From: Saccharicrinis aurantiacus
Lineage (GTDB): Bacteria > Bacteroidota > Bacteroidia > Bacteroidales > Marinilabiliaceae
Direction: 5' to 3'
Length of the DNA stretch: 64,000 nucleotides
Assembly (NCBI RefSeq): GCF_001660705.2
Contig: NZ_LYBV02000030.1
Span: 186,001-250,000 of the forward strand
Of this stretch, positions 7,116-14,272 are shown in pieces. The notes below the pieces were generated by a model. That model did not search any database. It was not told the origin of the DNA and saw nothing but the letters and a program-made list of their open reading frames with translations. Made by a program: the position numbers and the translations under genes. Position 1 is the stretch's first letter. Each line of letters opens with the position of its first letter.

Positions 7116-8087
7116 CTAATAAATCTCGAGAACAGGCTGTTTCTGTTTTGCAATGTTTAGCGAATTACTTCTTATAATCTTGAAATGAGGATGCGTAAAT
7201 CTAAGTTTTCCTTTTTTTCGTTCAATAATATTTGAGAAGAGGTATCCATATGGTTTAATTTCCATTATTTTTTTTCTTAATCGGTGTACCTGAATATTTA
7301 AATAGTAATCATCAATATCTATTAATAATTCTTTACTTAAGAAATTCTCCATTTTAGATACAGAGATCCACCCCTGATTTCTCTGATCAAGCCCACTATT
7401 TCTATCTATTAATTTCTGACGTACTAGCTCTAATAATAGATGGTTATATACTTTGACGCCTAACTCTAAGTGCAAATCATTAATGATAATCTTTACATCA
7501 ACATCTTCCTCATCGTCGCTTATTGTAAAGAGAAAGTATGATTGATCGATGATATTACAAAAATCTATGGTGTACTCTATTATTTCATTTTCAATAAAGA
7601 GCCATTCATTATTTCCGAAAATATATTTATTACCATTCTTAAGTTCAATAGTTTCGTGACCAGTATCGGCATTCCATTTATAGGTATTAGTTTTAAAAAA
7701 AGATACTAGTGGAGTTTTATTATTTGGTAACATGTTTAAGGAATTTAGCTCGAAGATACAATTAGGTATTTTTGTTGAGAGTAAATAGCTAGAAGGAGGT
7801 TTATCATCAATTATTTCCCAAATTATTGATTTATCATTGGCAAATCGAATAATATTGCCAATAGATAATGTTTTGCATGAGTGATGAAAGTACTTGTTAT
7901 CTAATATAGTTCCATTCTTACTATTGTCAATAATTTGCCATTCTGATTCTTCCCATCTAATTACAGCATGAAAGCGCGAAATGCAATTACATGTTAGTTG
8001 AGTTTGATTATGTTTCGCACGTCCAAATTGATGGATCGATTTTAAGATTATTTCTTCACCTGTATTTCTATTTTTAATGATACCCAT
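7116..8087 (-). CDS. FHA domain protein with C-terminal winged-helix-like region
   Basis: A 323-residue soluble protein. Residues ~1-95 are an FHA phosphothreonine-binding domain, with F-G-R, S-R-F-H-A and N-S-K-N-G-T in the expected order. The middle (~100-220) is beta-rich with no recognised domain. Residues ~215-310 look like a winged helix, with an L-L-E-L-V-R helix, a V-H-R-L-R-K-K-I recognition-like helix and a wing near P-Y-G-Y-L-F. FHA-winged helix fusions are thought to link phosphorylation to transcription. It is the first gene of the run leading to the kinase, cystatin, I42 protein and rSAM enzyme, so it may regulate them. The DNA-binding role is inferred. Confidence 0.8.
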   Translation of the reverse strand: MGIIKNRNTGEEIILKSIHQFGRAKHNQTQLTCNCISRFHAVIRWEESEWQIIDNSKNGTILDNKYFHHSCKTLSIGNIIRFANDKSIIWEIIDDKPPSSYLLSTKIPNCIFELNSLNMLPNNKTPLVSFFKTNTYKWNADTGHETIELKNGNKYIFGNNEWLFIENEIIEYTIDFCNIIDQSYFLFTISDDEEDVDVKIIINDLHLELGVKVYNHLLLELVRQKLIDRNSGLDQRNQGWISVSKMENFLSKELLIDIDDYYLNIQVHRLRKKIMEIKPYGYLFSNIIERKKGKLRFTHPHFKIIRSNSLNIAKQKQPVLEIY

Positions 8088-8390
8088 GGGAGTTTGGTAT
8101 TGAGTTTAATAAAAAGTATCATGATCTATATATGTTGAGAAAATAGACTCAATGTAAACAACTTTAGACCCATGTTGATTTTTATTCAAAATTATTAAAG
8201 CTGTATTTTAGCCGTAGTTTTTATTAAGAATGAAAATTGCAGAGTTTTAAAGTTGATTAATAGCTCTTGATATTGATTAGAATAAAGTTAACTCTTTTCT
8301 TGAGAAGAATAAAGGTCATTTTTTATATTCCATTAAAAAGTAATCCTACGTGGGTTGAGAATGTCTTTTATTCTTTATATCATAGAATAA
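8088..8390. other. Intergenic region upstream of the FHA gene
   Basis: About 300 bases of AT-rich sequence with no plausible gene, between the FHA start and the hairpin that ends the DEAD-box gene. It must contain the promoter of the minus-strand FHA-kinase run, but no convincing -33/-7 pair was picked out. Confidence 0.4.
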
Positions 8391-8435
8391 TAATGCCTCA
8401 ATAAATTGTGGGTTATACATTTTATTGAGGCATTA
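8391..8435 (-). terminator. Terminator of the DEAD-box gene
   Basis: A perfect 15-bp inverted repeat (TAATGCCTCAATAAA and its complement) with a 15-base loop starts 28 bases after the stop of the minus-strand DEAD-box gene. The tail on that strand is T-rich but not a pure T-run. Confidence 0.7.
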
Positions 8436-8463
8436 ATTATGATATTGTTTGTATTACTGTTTA

Positions 8464-9093
8464 TTATTCAGGAGAATGTTCGTCAAACTCCATTATCAAT
8501 GGATTTTTCATCATTCGTTCCTCAACCTTCTCAAATTTGTCAGTCCATTTATTTGCAAAAAATAAGAATTGCGACTTTTCTATACCATCTGCAATACGAT
8601 AAATAACAGGATGGTGCAGGTGCGGGCTTAGCATTTCAGCATCATCAACCGCAAATATCTTCACTTTAGTCATTGGAATCCCTTGTACTGATAGTAACTC
8701 ACCAATACGTTTTGGAGTTCCAATAACAACATCAACACCTTCGTAGATCATATCTTTTTGGTATTGCATTATTCCTTCATCAAAAACAATAAAAGAACGT
8801 AATTTGGTTTGTTTGCTTAGCAAGTCAAACTGTTCTTCTACAGCAAATGCTTTGGCTTTTGATTCAACCATAATTATGGCTCTTGGAGCCTCCTCAAAAG
8901 GTTTTTTTAATTGTTGAATAATAGAAATAATAATAGCAGTTGTTTTTCCGCTACCTTCAGGAGCAATTACAAACATATCTGCTCCTGATTTAATTTTAGG
9001 GATACATACTGTCTGTACCTCACGAGGTTCTTTATCGTACTCGTGATTTATAAGTTCCGAAGCTAATTCAGGTATTAATTTCTTTAATTTCAT
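8464..9093 (-). CDS. Short DEAD/DEAH-box ATPase, N-terminal helicase domain only
   Basis: A 209-residue protein matching the first RecA-like domain of DEAD-box RNA helicases. Visible are a Q-motif-like R-E-V-Q-T (24-28), motif I A-P-E-G-S-G-K-T-T (44-52), a T-P-K-R-I motif Ib (126-130) and motif II as D-D-A-E (150-153) in place of D-E-A-D. Motif III is not obvious. The second domain with motifs IV-VI is absent and the gene ends cleanly before a strong hairpin, so it is probably a natural short protein rather than a broken gene. It may bind nucleotide or RNA but is unlikely to be a processive helicase alone. Confidence 0.75.
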   Translation of the reverse strand: MKLKKLIPELASELINHEYDKEPREVQTVCIPKIKSGADMFVIAPEGSGKTTAIIISIIQQLKKPFEEAPRAIIMVESKAKAFAVEEQFDLLSKQTKLRSFIVFDEGIMQYQKDMIYEGVDVVIGTPKRIGELLSVQGIPMTKVKIFAVDDAEMLSPHLHHPVIYRIADGIEKSQFLFFANKWTDKFEKVEERMMKNPLIMEFDEHSPE

Positions 9094-9133
9094 TAATGTT
9101 ATTTTATGTTCAAACCTGACTAATTAAATAAAG

Positions 9134-9355
9134 TCAGTTTTGAGTTTTTGCTCTTGCCGTACCTGATTTAAAAGGTCGCGGGAGTTTTATTTCAATTCGT
9201 TCTTCACAATTATAGCAGATGTAAATTTCACACCCTGTACAAGCAAAACAATTACTACAGGCCCTCTTTAAGTCATCTTTTTGAAAGTATGCCTTACACG
9301 AGGGACAGTATATTTTTTCAGACTGGTTACTCATTAATCTATAATTGTGGTGCAA
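9134..9355 (-). CDS. Small zinc-ribbon protein
   Basis: A 73-residue protein with CPSC near residue 17, C-S-N-C, C-T-G-C and C-Y-N-C pairs, giving eight cysteines that could bind two zinc ions. A second Met at residue 8 (M-S-N-Q-S-E-K) is an equally likely start. It lies 41 bases upstream of the DEAD-box gene on the same strand, so the two are likely co-transcribed. The C-terminus is basic with P-R-P-F and could contact nucleic acid. Function unknown. Confidence 0.7.
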   Translation of the reverse strand: MHHNYRLMSNQSEKIYCPSCKAYFQKDDLKRACSNCFACTGCEIYICYNCEERIEIKLPRPFKSGTARAKTQN

Positions 9356-9469
9356 AAGTAATTAAATTAAACAAAGTTCTTACTGTTTGTAATTGCAGAA
9401 ACAATATATAGGGCTTTAGTTAGTTTCTTATTATATTGGCAATCGATTATTCAATAAAAACAAGATAGG

Positions 9470-10108
9470 ATGAAGAAACTTATAATTGCAGTATTATGCA
9501 TTTTACCACTAGGATTATTTGCACAAATAAATGCAACTACTGAGGATGGGAAGAAAGTGTTACTCTACGAAAATGGTACATGGATTTTAGCTGACACAAC
9601 AAGTTTTTCAGAAACAGTGCAGGCGGGTGCAGGCGGAGTATATGAGCTTGACGCCAATGTAAATAAAGAATCAAACATGGGGGAATTGCTCTATGAGGTT
9701 AGTCCTCGTTTAGAGAAGTATTTTGGCCCTATAAAAGGTAAGGTAAAAGCTAGCAGTAAAGTGATTGCGCAAAATGGTAAGGTAAAAGTATTTTTTCAGT
9801 TTGAATATACTTTACCTGATGCAAACCGTTATTATGGCCGAGTTCAGTCGGGTACTATTATAAAATTATATAATAAAAAGGATGAAGAAATAGAGTTAAG
9901 TTTAACTGATGACATAAAGTTTGAGGTACTTGAAAAATATAACTTTTCATTTTATACAGTAAGTGCATGGTTAACACCAGAACAAGCTCAAGATTTATTT
10001 GAAACGCCAGTTGAATATTTAGAGGTACATTGGAAAAAAGGTGCTGAGAAATATAAAGTAGGTAACGAGTTCTTAATCATGAATGGTTTAAAAGAACTTA
10101 AGAAATAG
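9470..10108 (+). CDS. Secreted protein of unknown function
   Basis: A 212-residue protein with a clear signal peptide ending around A-Q-I (residues 1-19). It continues with E-D-G-K-K-V-L-L-Y-E-N-G-T-W, a short motif seen at the start of several Bacteroidota periplasmic proteins. The remaining ~150 residues look like a single beta-sandwich domain and contain no known catalytic motif. It stands alone on the plus strand and ends at a strong terminator. Periplasmic or surface location is inferred. Confidence 0.7.
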   Translation: MKKLIIAVLCILPLGLFAQINATTEDGKKVLLYENGTWILADTTSFSETVQAGAGGVYELDANVNKESNMGELLYEVSPRLEKYFGPIKGKVKASSKVIAQNGKVKVFFQFEYTLPDANRYYGRVQSGTIIKLYNKKDEEIELSLTDDIKFEVLEKYNFSFYTVSAWLTPEQAQDLFETPVEYLEVHWKKGAEKYKVGNEFLIMNGLKELKK

Positions 10109-10171
10109 TGTTTTTTGACTGAAATTCACCATTACAGCAAGTAATGGTTACAGCCAGCTACTAAAAGAAAA

Positions 10172-10209
10172 GCATCAAGTGGAAGTTTATTTCACTTGAT
10201 GCTTTTTTT
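10172..10209 (+). terminator. Rho-independent terminator
   Basis: A 10-bp stem GCATCAAGTG/CACTTGATGC with an 11-base loop and a run of seven T, 64 bases downstream of the secreted-protein gene. Confidence 0.85.
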
Positions 10210-10278
10210 GTTCTATACATCGGCTTAGCCAGAATGAGTATTTGATGGGATTAAGGCACTTATTCTAAAAATTAAAGA

Positions 10279-11145
10279 CTAACCCTTTTTGCTAGGTTTA
10301 TTATCTTTCCATAAGCCTTTATACAATTGCTTGCCATCCTTATCTAGAAGCACGCCATTACCGTGTCTTAAATCATTTTTCCAATTACCTATATATCGTT
10401 CTCCACTTTCAAAATGATAGGTTCCAAAGCCACTACGCATGCCATTACTATATTCTCCATCATAGAAATCGCCATTTTGCCAAAAGTATTTGCCATTGCC
10501 GCTGCGTAAATTATTATCCCATTGTCCTTCGTAATAACTCTTATTGTCAAAAATGGCATAGCCATATCCACTAGCTTTGCCATCTTTGGTTTCTCCTAAA
10601 TACTTTATATTAACTCCGTCAGCATTTACAATGCTTAGAGTGTCGTTTGTTTTAATGGAATTAATACTATCGTTTAATTGATTAACCTGAAGGGCAATGT
10701 TACTATTATAGGCTAAAATTGAGTCAAACTCTTCTTGTAAAACACCCAGTGTACTTTTAATATTTTCAAGGCTATCATTCAGTTCCTTTTTATTATCACT
10801 TAGTTTTTTTATTTGCCCGCTACGCTTACGTAAATTGTTATAGAGCTTAGAATAGTTTTTGCTAAAGCGATTTCTCTCTTCATAAATTTTTGAGGCATAT
10901 TGTGAGTATTCATCACTATTCGTAATACTATCCATTTGAGTATATAGTATCAATGCTTCATCAAACTCATCTTGGTTAAGCAGTGAATCAGCTTTAGCTC
11001 TTAATTTATAGAACTCAAGTTCGCTAGTGTATTCGTTCAAAACACTATTTTCGAGTTTTAATTTTTTGTTTGTTTTTACTGACAATGTGTTCAGTACAAT
11101 TAATATCACAACAGGAACTCCGACAAGAATATATTTTTTAATCAT
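10279..11145 (-). CDS. Membrane-anchored coiled-coil protein with MORN repeats
   Basis: A 288-residue protein. Residues ~5-23 are a single transmembrane or signal-anchor helix. Residues ~25-165 are highly charged and heptad-like, suggesting a long coiled coil. Residues ~175-285 hold four or five MORN repeats of the Y-x-G-x-W/Y...G-x-G type (for example Y-E-G-Q-W and Y-I-G-N-W, each followed by R-x-G-x-G). MORN repeats are thought to mediate protein or membrane contact. It is 63 bases downstream of the DUF2490-like gene on the same strand. The biological role is unknown. Confidence 0.8.
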   Translation of the reverse strand: MIKKYILVGVPVVILIVLNTLSVKTNKKLKLENSVLNEYTSELEFYKLRAKADSLLNQDEFDEALILYTQMDSITNSDEYSQYASKIYEERNRFSKNYSKLYNNLRKRSGQIKKLSDNKKELNDSLENIKSTLGVLQEEFDSILAYNSNIALQVNQLNDSINSIKTNDTLSIVNADGVNIKYLGETKDGKASGYGYAIFDNKSYYEGQWDNNLRSGNGKYFWQNGDFYDGEYSNGMRSGFGTYHFESGERYIGNWKNDLRHGNGVLLDKDGKQLYKGLWKDNKPSKKG

Positions 11146-11208
11146 TTTTCTTTATTTAGTTTGTGCTGACTCTGATCTCACTTGAGCAATTAGAATTATT
11201 GGTTTTGA

Positions 11209-12018
11209 TTAATAACCAAGGTTAATTCGAGGTAGCTTTTTATCTAACTTACGTGCATCGAGACCTATTAAAAGGTTAAATCTTAATATGTGCGATGTTC
11301 TGTATGATGAACCATCGCTTTTTTGACCTATAGTCCACATATGACCGGCAAAAAAAGTAATGTTATTATTAAGTACATAGCCAAATCCATTGTAGGTTCT
11401 AAAGTCTTCTAGTGGATTATAAACTATTGATTTACCTGTGTGCATAAAGATTTCGGCACTGGGAGAGAAGTAGAGCGTTTTTTCTTTAATAGTAGGCGAG
11501 TTCAAAGGTATATATGCAAAAAACTTATATCTGTATCTATTGGTGTAATCATGTTCATCGCCAACATTATTATCACGTTTCCACCTGTGCTCAAATCTAA
11601 ATTGATGATATAGGTTAAACCTTCCTAAGTCAGGAGTTTTAAATAACCATTGGTGCCAAATTCGAGGTTCGTAGGTTACCTTTTCATAATCCGAATTACC
11701 AGGATCAGGACTATAGTTCATTACTAGTGCAGGACCAATAACAGCCTCAAAGTTTTTGTTAAAATACAAATTGATTCCGGCTCTATTGTATATCTGGCGT
11801 GTTCTTCCGTAAAAGGAAGTTACATTATCAATTTCGTTGCGGACCCTGTAGTGGTGTTCTGCGTAGTATCCTATTTTATCGCTTAAGCGAACTTTTAAAT
11901 AAAGACCGTTCCATATACCAGTTTCTTCTAAATTAGTAGTGCTATGTTCACTGTTGTTTTGGGCCATGCTAAACCCGTAAAAGCATAGTAGTGTAAATAG
12001 TATCGTGCTCTTTGTCAT
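11209..12018 (-). CDS. DUF2490-like outer-membrane beta-barrel protein
   Basis: A 269-residue protein with a signal peptide ending at M-A-Q (residue 20). The rest shows alternating aromatic/polar strands typical of a small outer-membrane barrel, with several R-Y-R/F-R-F-E-H segments. The W-x-G-L-Y-L-K-V-R-L-S-D-K-I-G-Y-Y-A-E-H-R-like region and the terminal L-R-F-N-L-L-I-G-L-D strand fit the DUF2490 family. Members are of unknown function and may form pores. It is likely co-transcribed with the MORN-repeat gene. Confidence 0.7.
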   Translation of the reverse strand: MTKSTILFTLLCFYGFSMAQNNSEHSTTNLEETGIWNGLYLKVRLSDKIGYYAEHHYRVRNEIDNVTSFYGRTRQIYNRAGINLYFNKNFEAVIGPALVMNYSPDPGNSDYEKVTYEPRIWHQWLFKTPDLGRFNLYHQFRFEHRWKRDNNVGDEHDYTNRYRYKFFAYIPLNSPTIKEKTLYFSPSAEIFMHTGKSIVYNPLEDFRTYNGFGYVLNNNITFFAGHMWTIGQKSDGSSYRTSHILRFNLLIGLDARKLDKKLPRINLGY

Positions 12019-12313
12019 TCGTATTAATGGTTGTTTTCAACCATACTTTTATTAGTAAGTGTTGTTGTGTAATCGTAATGTGTAACTTATATTTCACGCA
12101 TTAAACAATAACGATGCCATATTTCAACTCAATTTGTTATTTTAAGGAACTGAAGTATTTGTTCACATTAAATTAAGCTCATCGTAGTTAGGAGCGTATT
12201 ATAAAGTGAACTTGGTGTATTTACTTATCTAGGAGTAGAAATTAGAGGTGATATTATGAAGGTGGGGCTTTCTTTTACTAAAGCTGTTTATGTTTTCGAG
12301 AAAGGATAAATGT
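12019..12313. other. Intergenic region between DUF2490 gene and GH15 terminator
   Basis: About 295 bases without a plausible gene on either strand. The part next to 12018 should carry the promoter for the DUF2490/MORN pair. No further structure was recognised. Confidence 0.4.
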
Positions 12314-12355
12314 AAAAAAGCATCAAACAAGCGTTAATCTTGCATGATGCTTTTT
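12314..12355 (-). terminator. Terminator of the GH15 gene
   Basis: Inverted repeat AAAAAGCATCA / TGATGCTTTTT, with a second short pairing AACAAG/CTTG inside the loop, 19 bases beyond the GH15 stop. T-runs on both strands make it potentially bidirectional. Confidence 0.7.
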
Positions 12356-12373
12356 ATAATATTGAGAAATATA

Positions 12374-14188
12374 TTAATCATGTTGCCTTAAGGCATCCAT
12401 AATTTTTTCTTCTTTTGTTGTTTCTCCTTCAGAGATATTTATGGCAGTTTCAATTAATGCCAAGTGTGAATAGGCTTGTGGGAAATTACCCAACTGTTGT
12501 TTCGTTTCAAAATCTAAATCTTCACTAAATAACCCCAAATGGTTATTATAAGTCAATAGTTTTTCAAATCGCTCCAAGGCAGCTTCTTTTTCACCGATTT
12601 TATAAAGTGCATTTACTAACCAAAAAGTACAAATTGTAAAACTTGATTTTGGTAATCCGAAGTCGTCTTGATTGATATAACGATACATTAAACCTTCGTG
12701 CTCCAATTCTTTCTGAATTCCTAGAACAGTAGTTCTGTACCTTTCGTCTGTTGGTTTTGAAAAGCCATAACTTTCCATTAATAAAACAGAGGCATCTAAG
12801 GCATCATCGCCATAAGCTTGCGTGTACGATTGTTTTTCCTCGCACCATGCATTCTCTTCAATATCTCTTCGGATCTCATCTTCAAGTTTCTTCCACTTTT
12901 TCTTATAAGTATCTTGCTTTAACAAGCCAGCAATCTTCATGGCTCTATCAATAGCAACCCAACATAAAACTTTACTAAATGTGAAATGCTTGCCTTCGTT
13001 ACGGATTTCCCAAATACCTTTATCGGGTTTATGCCAATTGGCTTCTACCATTTTCACAACATTTCTTACAACAGTCCAAAGGTCTTCGCTATATCCAAGC
13101 GAAGCTGAAAACATTGAAAAGTGTTGATAAATGGCATCCATTAAAATACCATAGATGTCGTTTTGTTTTTGCTTATAAGCAGCGTTACCAACACGTACTG
13201 GTTTTGAATCGGCATAGCCAGATAGGTGTGGAAGTTCATATTCAGATAAACGTTTTTCGCCGCTGATTCCATACATTATCTGCATTTGTTCGTCCTTTTC
13301 AGGTAACACATCTAATATAAATCGTAGGTAATTTTCAGCAACAGTATGATGTCCAATTTGAGTTAATATTTTAACCACCATCGAACCATCTCTAATCCAA
13401 CAGAAGCGATAGTCCCAGTTACGCACTTCACCAATAGTTTCGGGTAACGAAGTAGTAAGAGCTGCCAAAACAGCCCCAGTCTTTTCGTAACTTAATAGCT
13501 TAAGCGTTAATGCACTTCGGTTTATTTCATCATTAAACCTCTTAAAGGTAGTGGTGCGCTCCGACCAGTTTAACCAATATACTTTGGTGCGTTGCAGTTT
13601 AAGATGGGTTCTGTGAATATCTTGGTTTAAAAGTTTTTGATTGTAGCTGATTAAGAGGAATTTATTCTTCTCAAGCGTAATTGTTTCCTTATTAAGGATT
13701 GAAGAAAACTCAAAATCTGTATATAAATACAAGGAGTCATAAGGCCCTTCAGTTGTGTAGGCTTTTATATAATTTTTGTGTTCCTCAAGTTCTGTATTAT
13801 GAGCCGCATACTCTAGTTTAGGATCGTAGTTAATCGTAAAACTTGGCTTTCCACTAATTAATTTAAAATAGCGTACAATATCAGGTGGCGAATAATAGTC
13901 GCCCTTTTCGTTGAGATAGCGAGGCATAAAGTCAATTACCTCAAAAACACCATCTTCACAATTAAAAGTTGTTCTTAATAAATTTGTACGTTCAATATAC
14001 TCTTGTTGTATATTAATAAGCTTGTTGGCTTCAATAGATATAGCGCCACCTTTCTTAGTATCAAGCAATTTGCCAAATACCGATGGGGCGTCAAATTTAG
14101 GCAAACATAACCAATCAATACTTCCTTTCTCGGAAACCAGAGCCGCTGACTTACAATTTCCGATAATACCGTAATTAAGATTTTCCAT
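12374..14188 (-). CDS. GH15 family glycosidase, trehalase/glucoamylase-like
   Basis: About 604 residues from the start M-E-N-L-N-Y-G-I-I-G-N, which aligns with family N-termini; an upstream in-frame ATG would add 33 hydrophobic residues and overlap the divergent gene. The N-terminal beta-sandwich region runs to ~230. The (alpha/alpha)6 barrel carries W-D-Y-R-F-C-W-I-R-D-G-S (general acid region) and the late L-G-N-F-P-Q-A-Y-S-H-L-A motif of trehalase-like GH15 enzymes. It should hydrolyse alpha-glucosidic bonds; the divergent trehalose-phosphate synthase/phosphatase makes alpha,alpha-trehalase the likely activity. The protein is probably cytosolic. Confidence 0.85.
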   Translation of the reverse strand: MENLNYGIIGNCKSAALVSEKGSIDWLCLPKFDAPSVFGKLLDTKKGGAISIEANKLINIQQEYIERTNLLRTTFNCEDGVFEVIDFMPRYLNEKGDYYSPPDIVRYFKLISGKPSFTINYDPKLEYAAHNTELEEHKNYIKAYTTEGPYDSLYLYTDFEFSSILNKETITLEKNKFLLISYNQKLLNQDIHRTHLKLQRTKVYWLNWSERTTTFKRFNDEINRSALTLKLLSYEKTGAVLAALTTSLPETIGEVRNWDYRFCWIRDGSMVVKILTQIGHHTVAENYLRFILDVLPEKDEQMQIMYGISGEKRLSEYELPHLSGYADSKPVRVGNAAYKQKQNDIYGILMDAIYQHFSMFSASLGYSEDLWTVVRNVVKMVEANWHKPDKGIWEIRNEGKHFTFSKVLCWVAIDRAMKIAGLLKQDTYKKKWKKLEDEIRRDIEENAWCEEKQSYTQAYGDDALDASVLLMESYGFSKPTDERYRTTVLGIQKELEHEGLMYRYINQDDFGLPKSSFTICTFWLVNALYKIGEKEAALERFEKLLTYNNHLGLFSEDLDFETKQQLGNFPQAYSHLALIETAINISEGETTKEEKIMDALRQHD

Positions 14189-14206
14189 ATTTTCAATTTT
14201 ATTGGT

Positions 14207-14214
14207 TAGTTTTG
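14207..14214 (+). promoter_or_regulatory. Candidate -7 element for otsA-otsB fusion
   Basis: TAGTTTTG fits the Bacteroidota TAnnTTTG -7 consensus and lies 58 bases upstream of the ATG in the short divergent region. No good -33 TTTG is seen at the expected distance. Confidence 0.35.
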
Positions 14215-14272
14215 TATCACACCTTAAAAAAAGGGGATATATTCTTAAAAACAAAAATAAATGCGTTAACAT

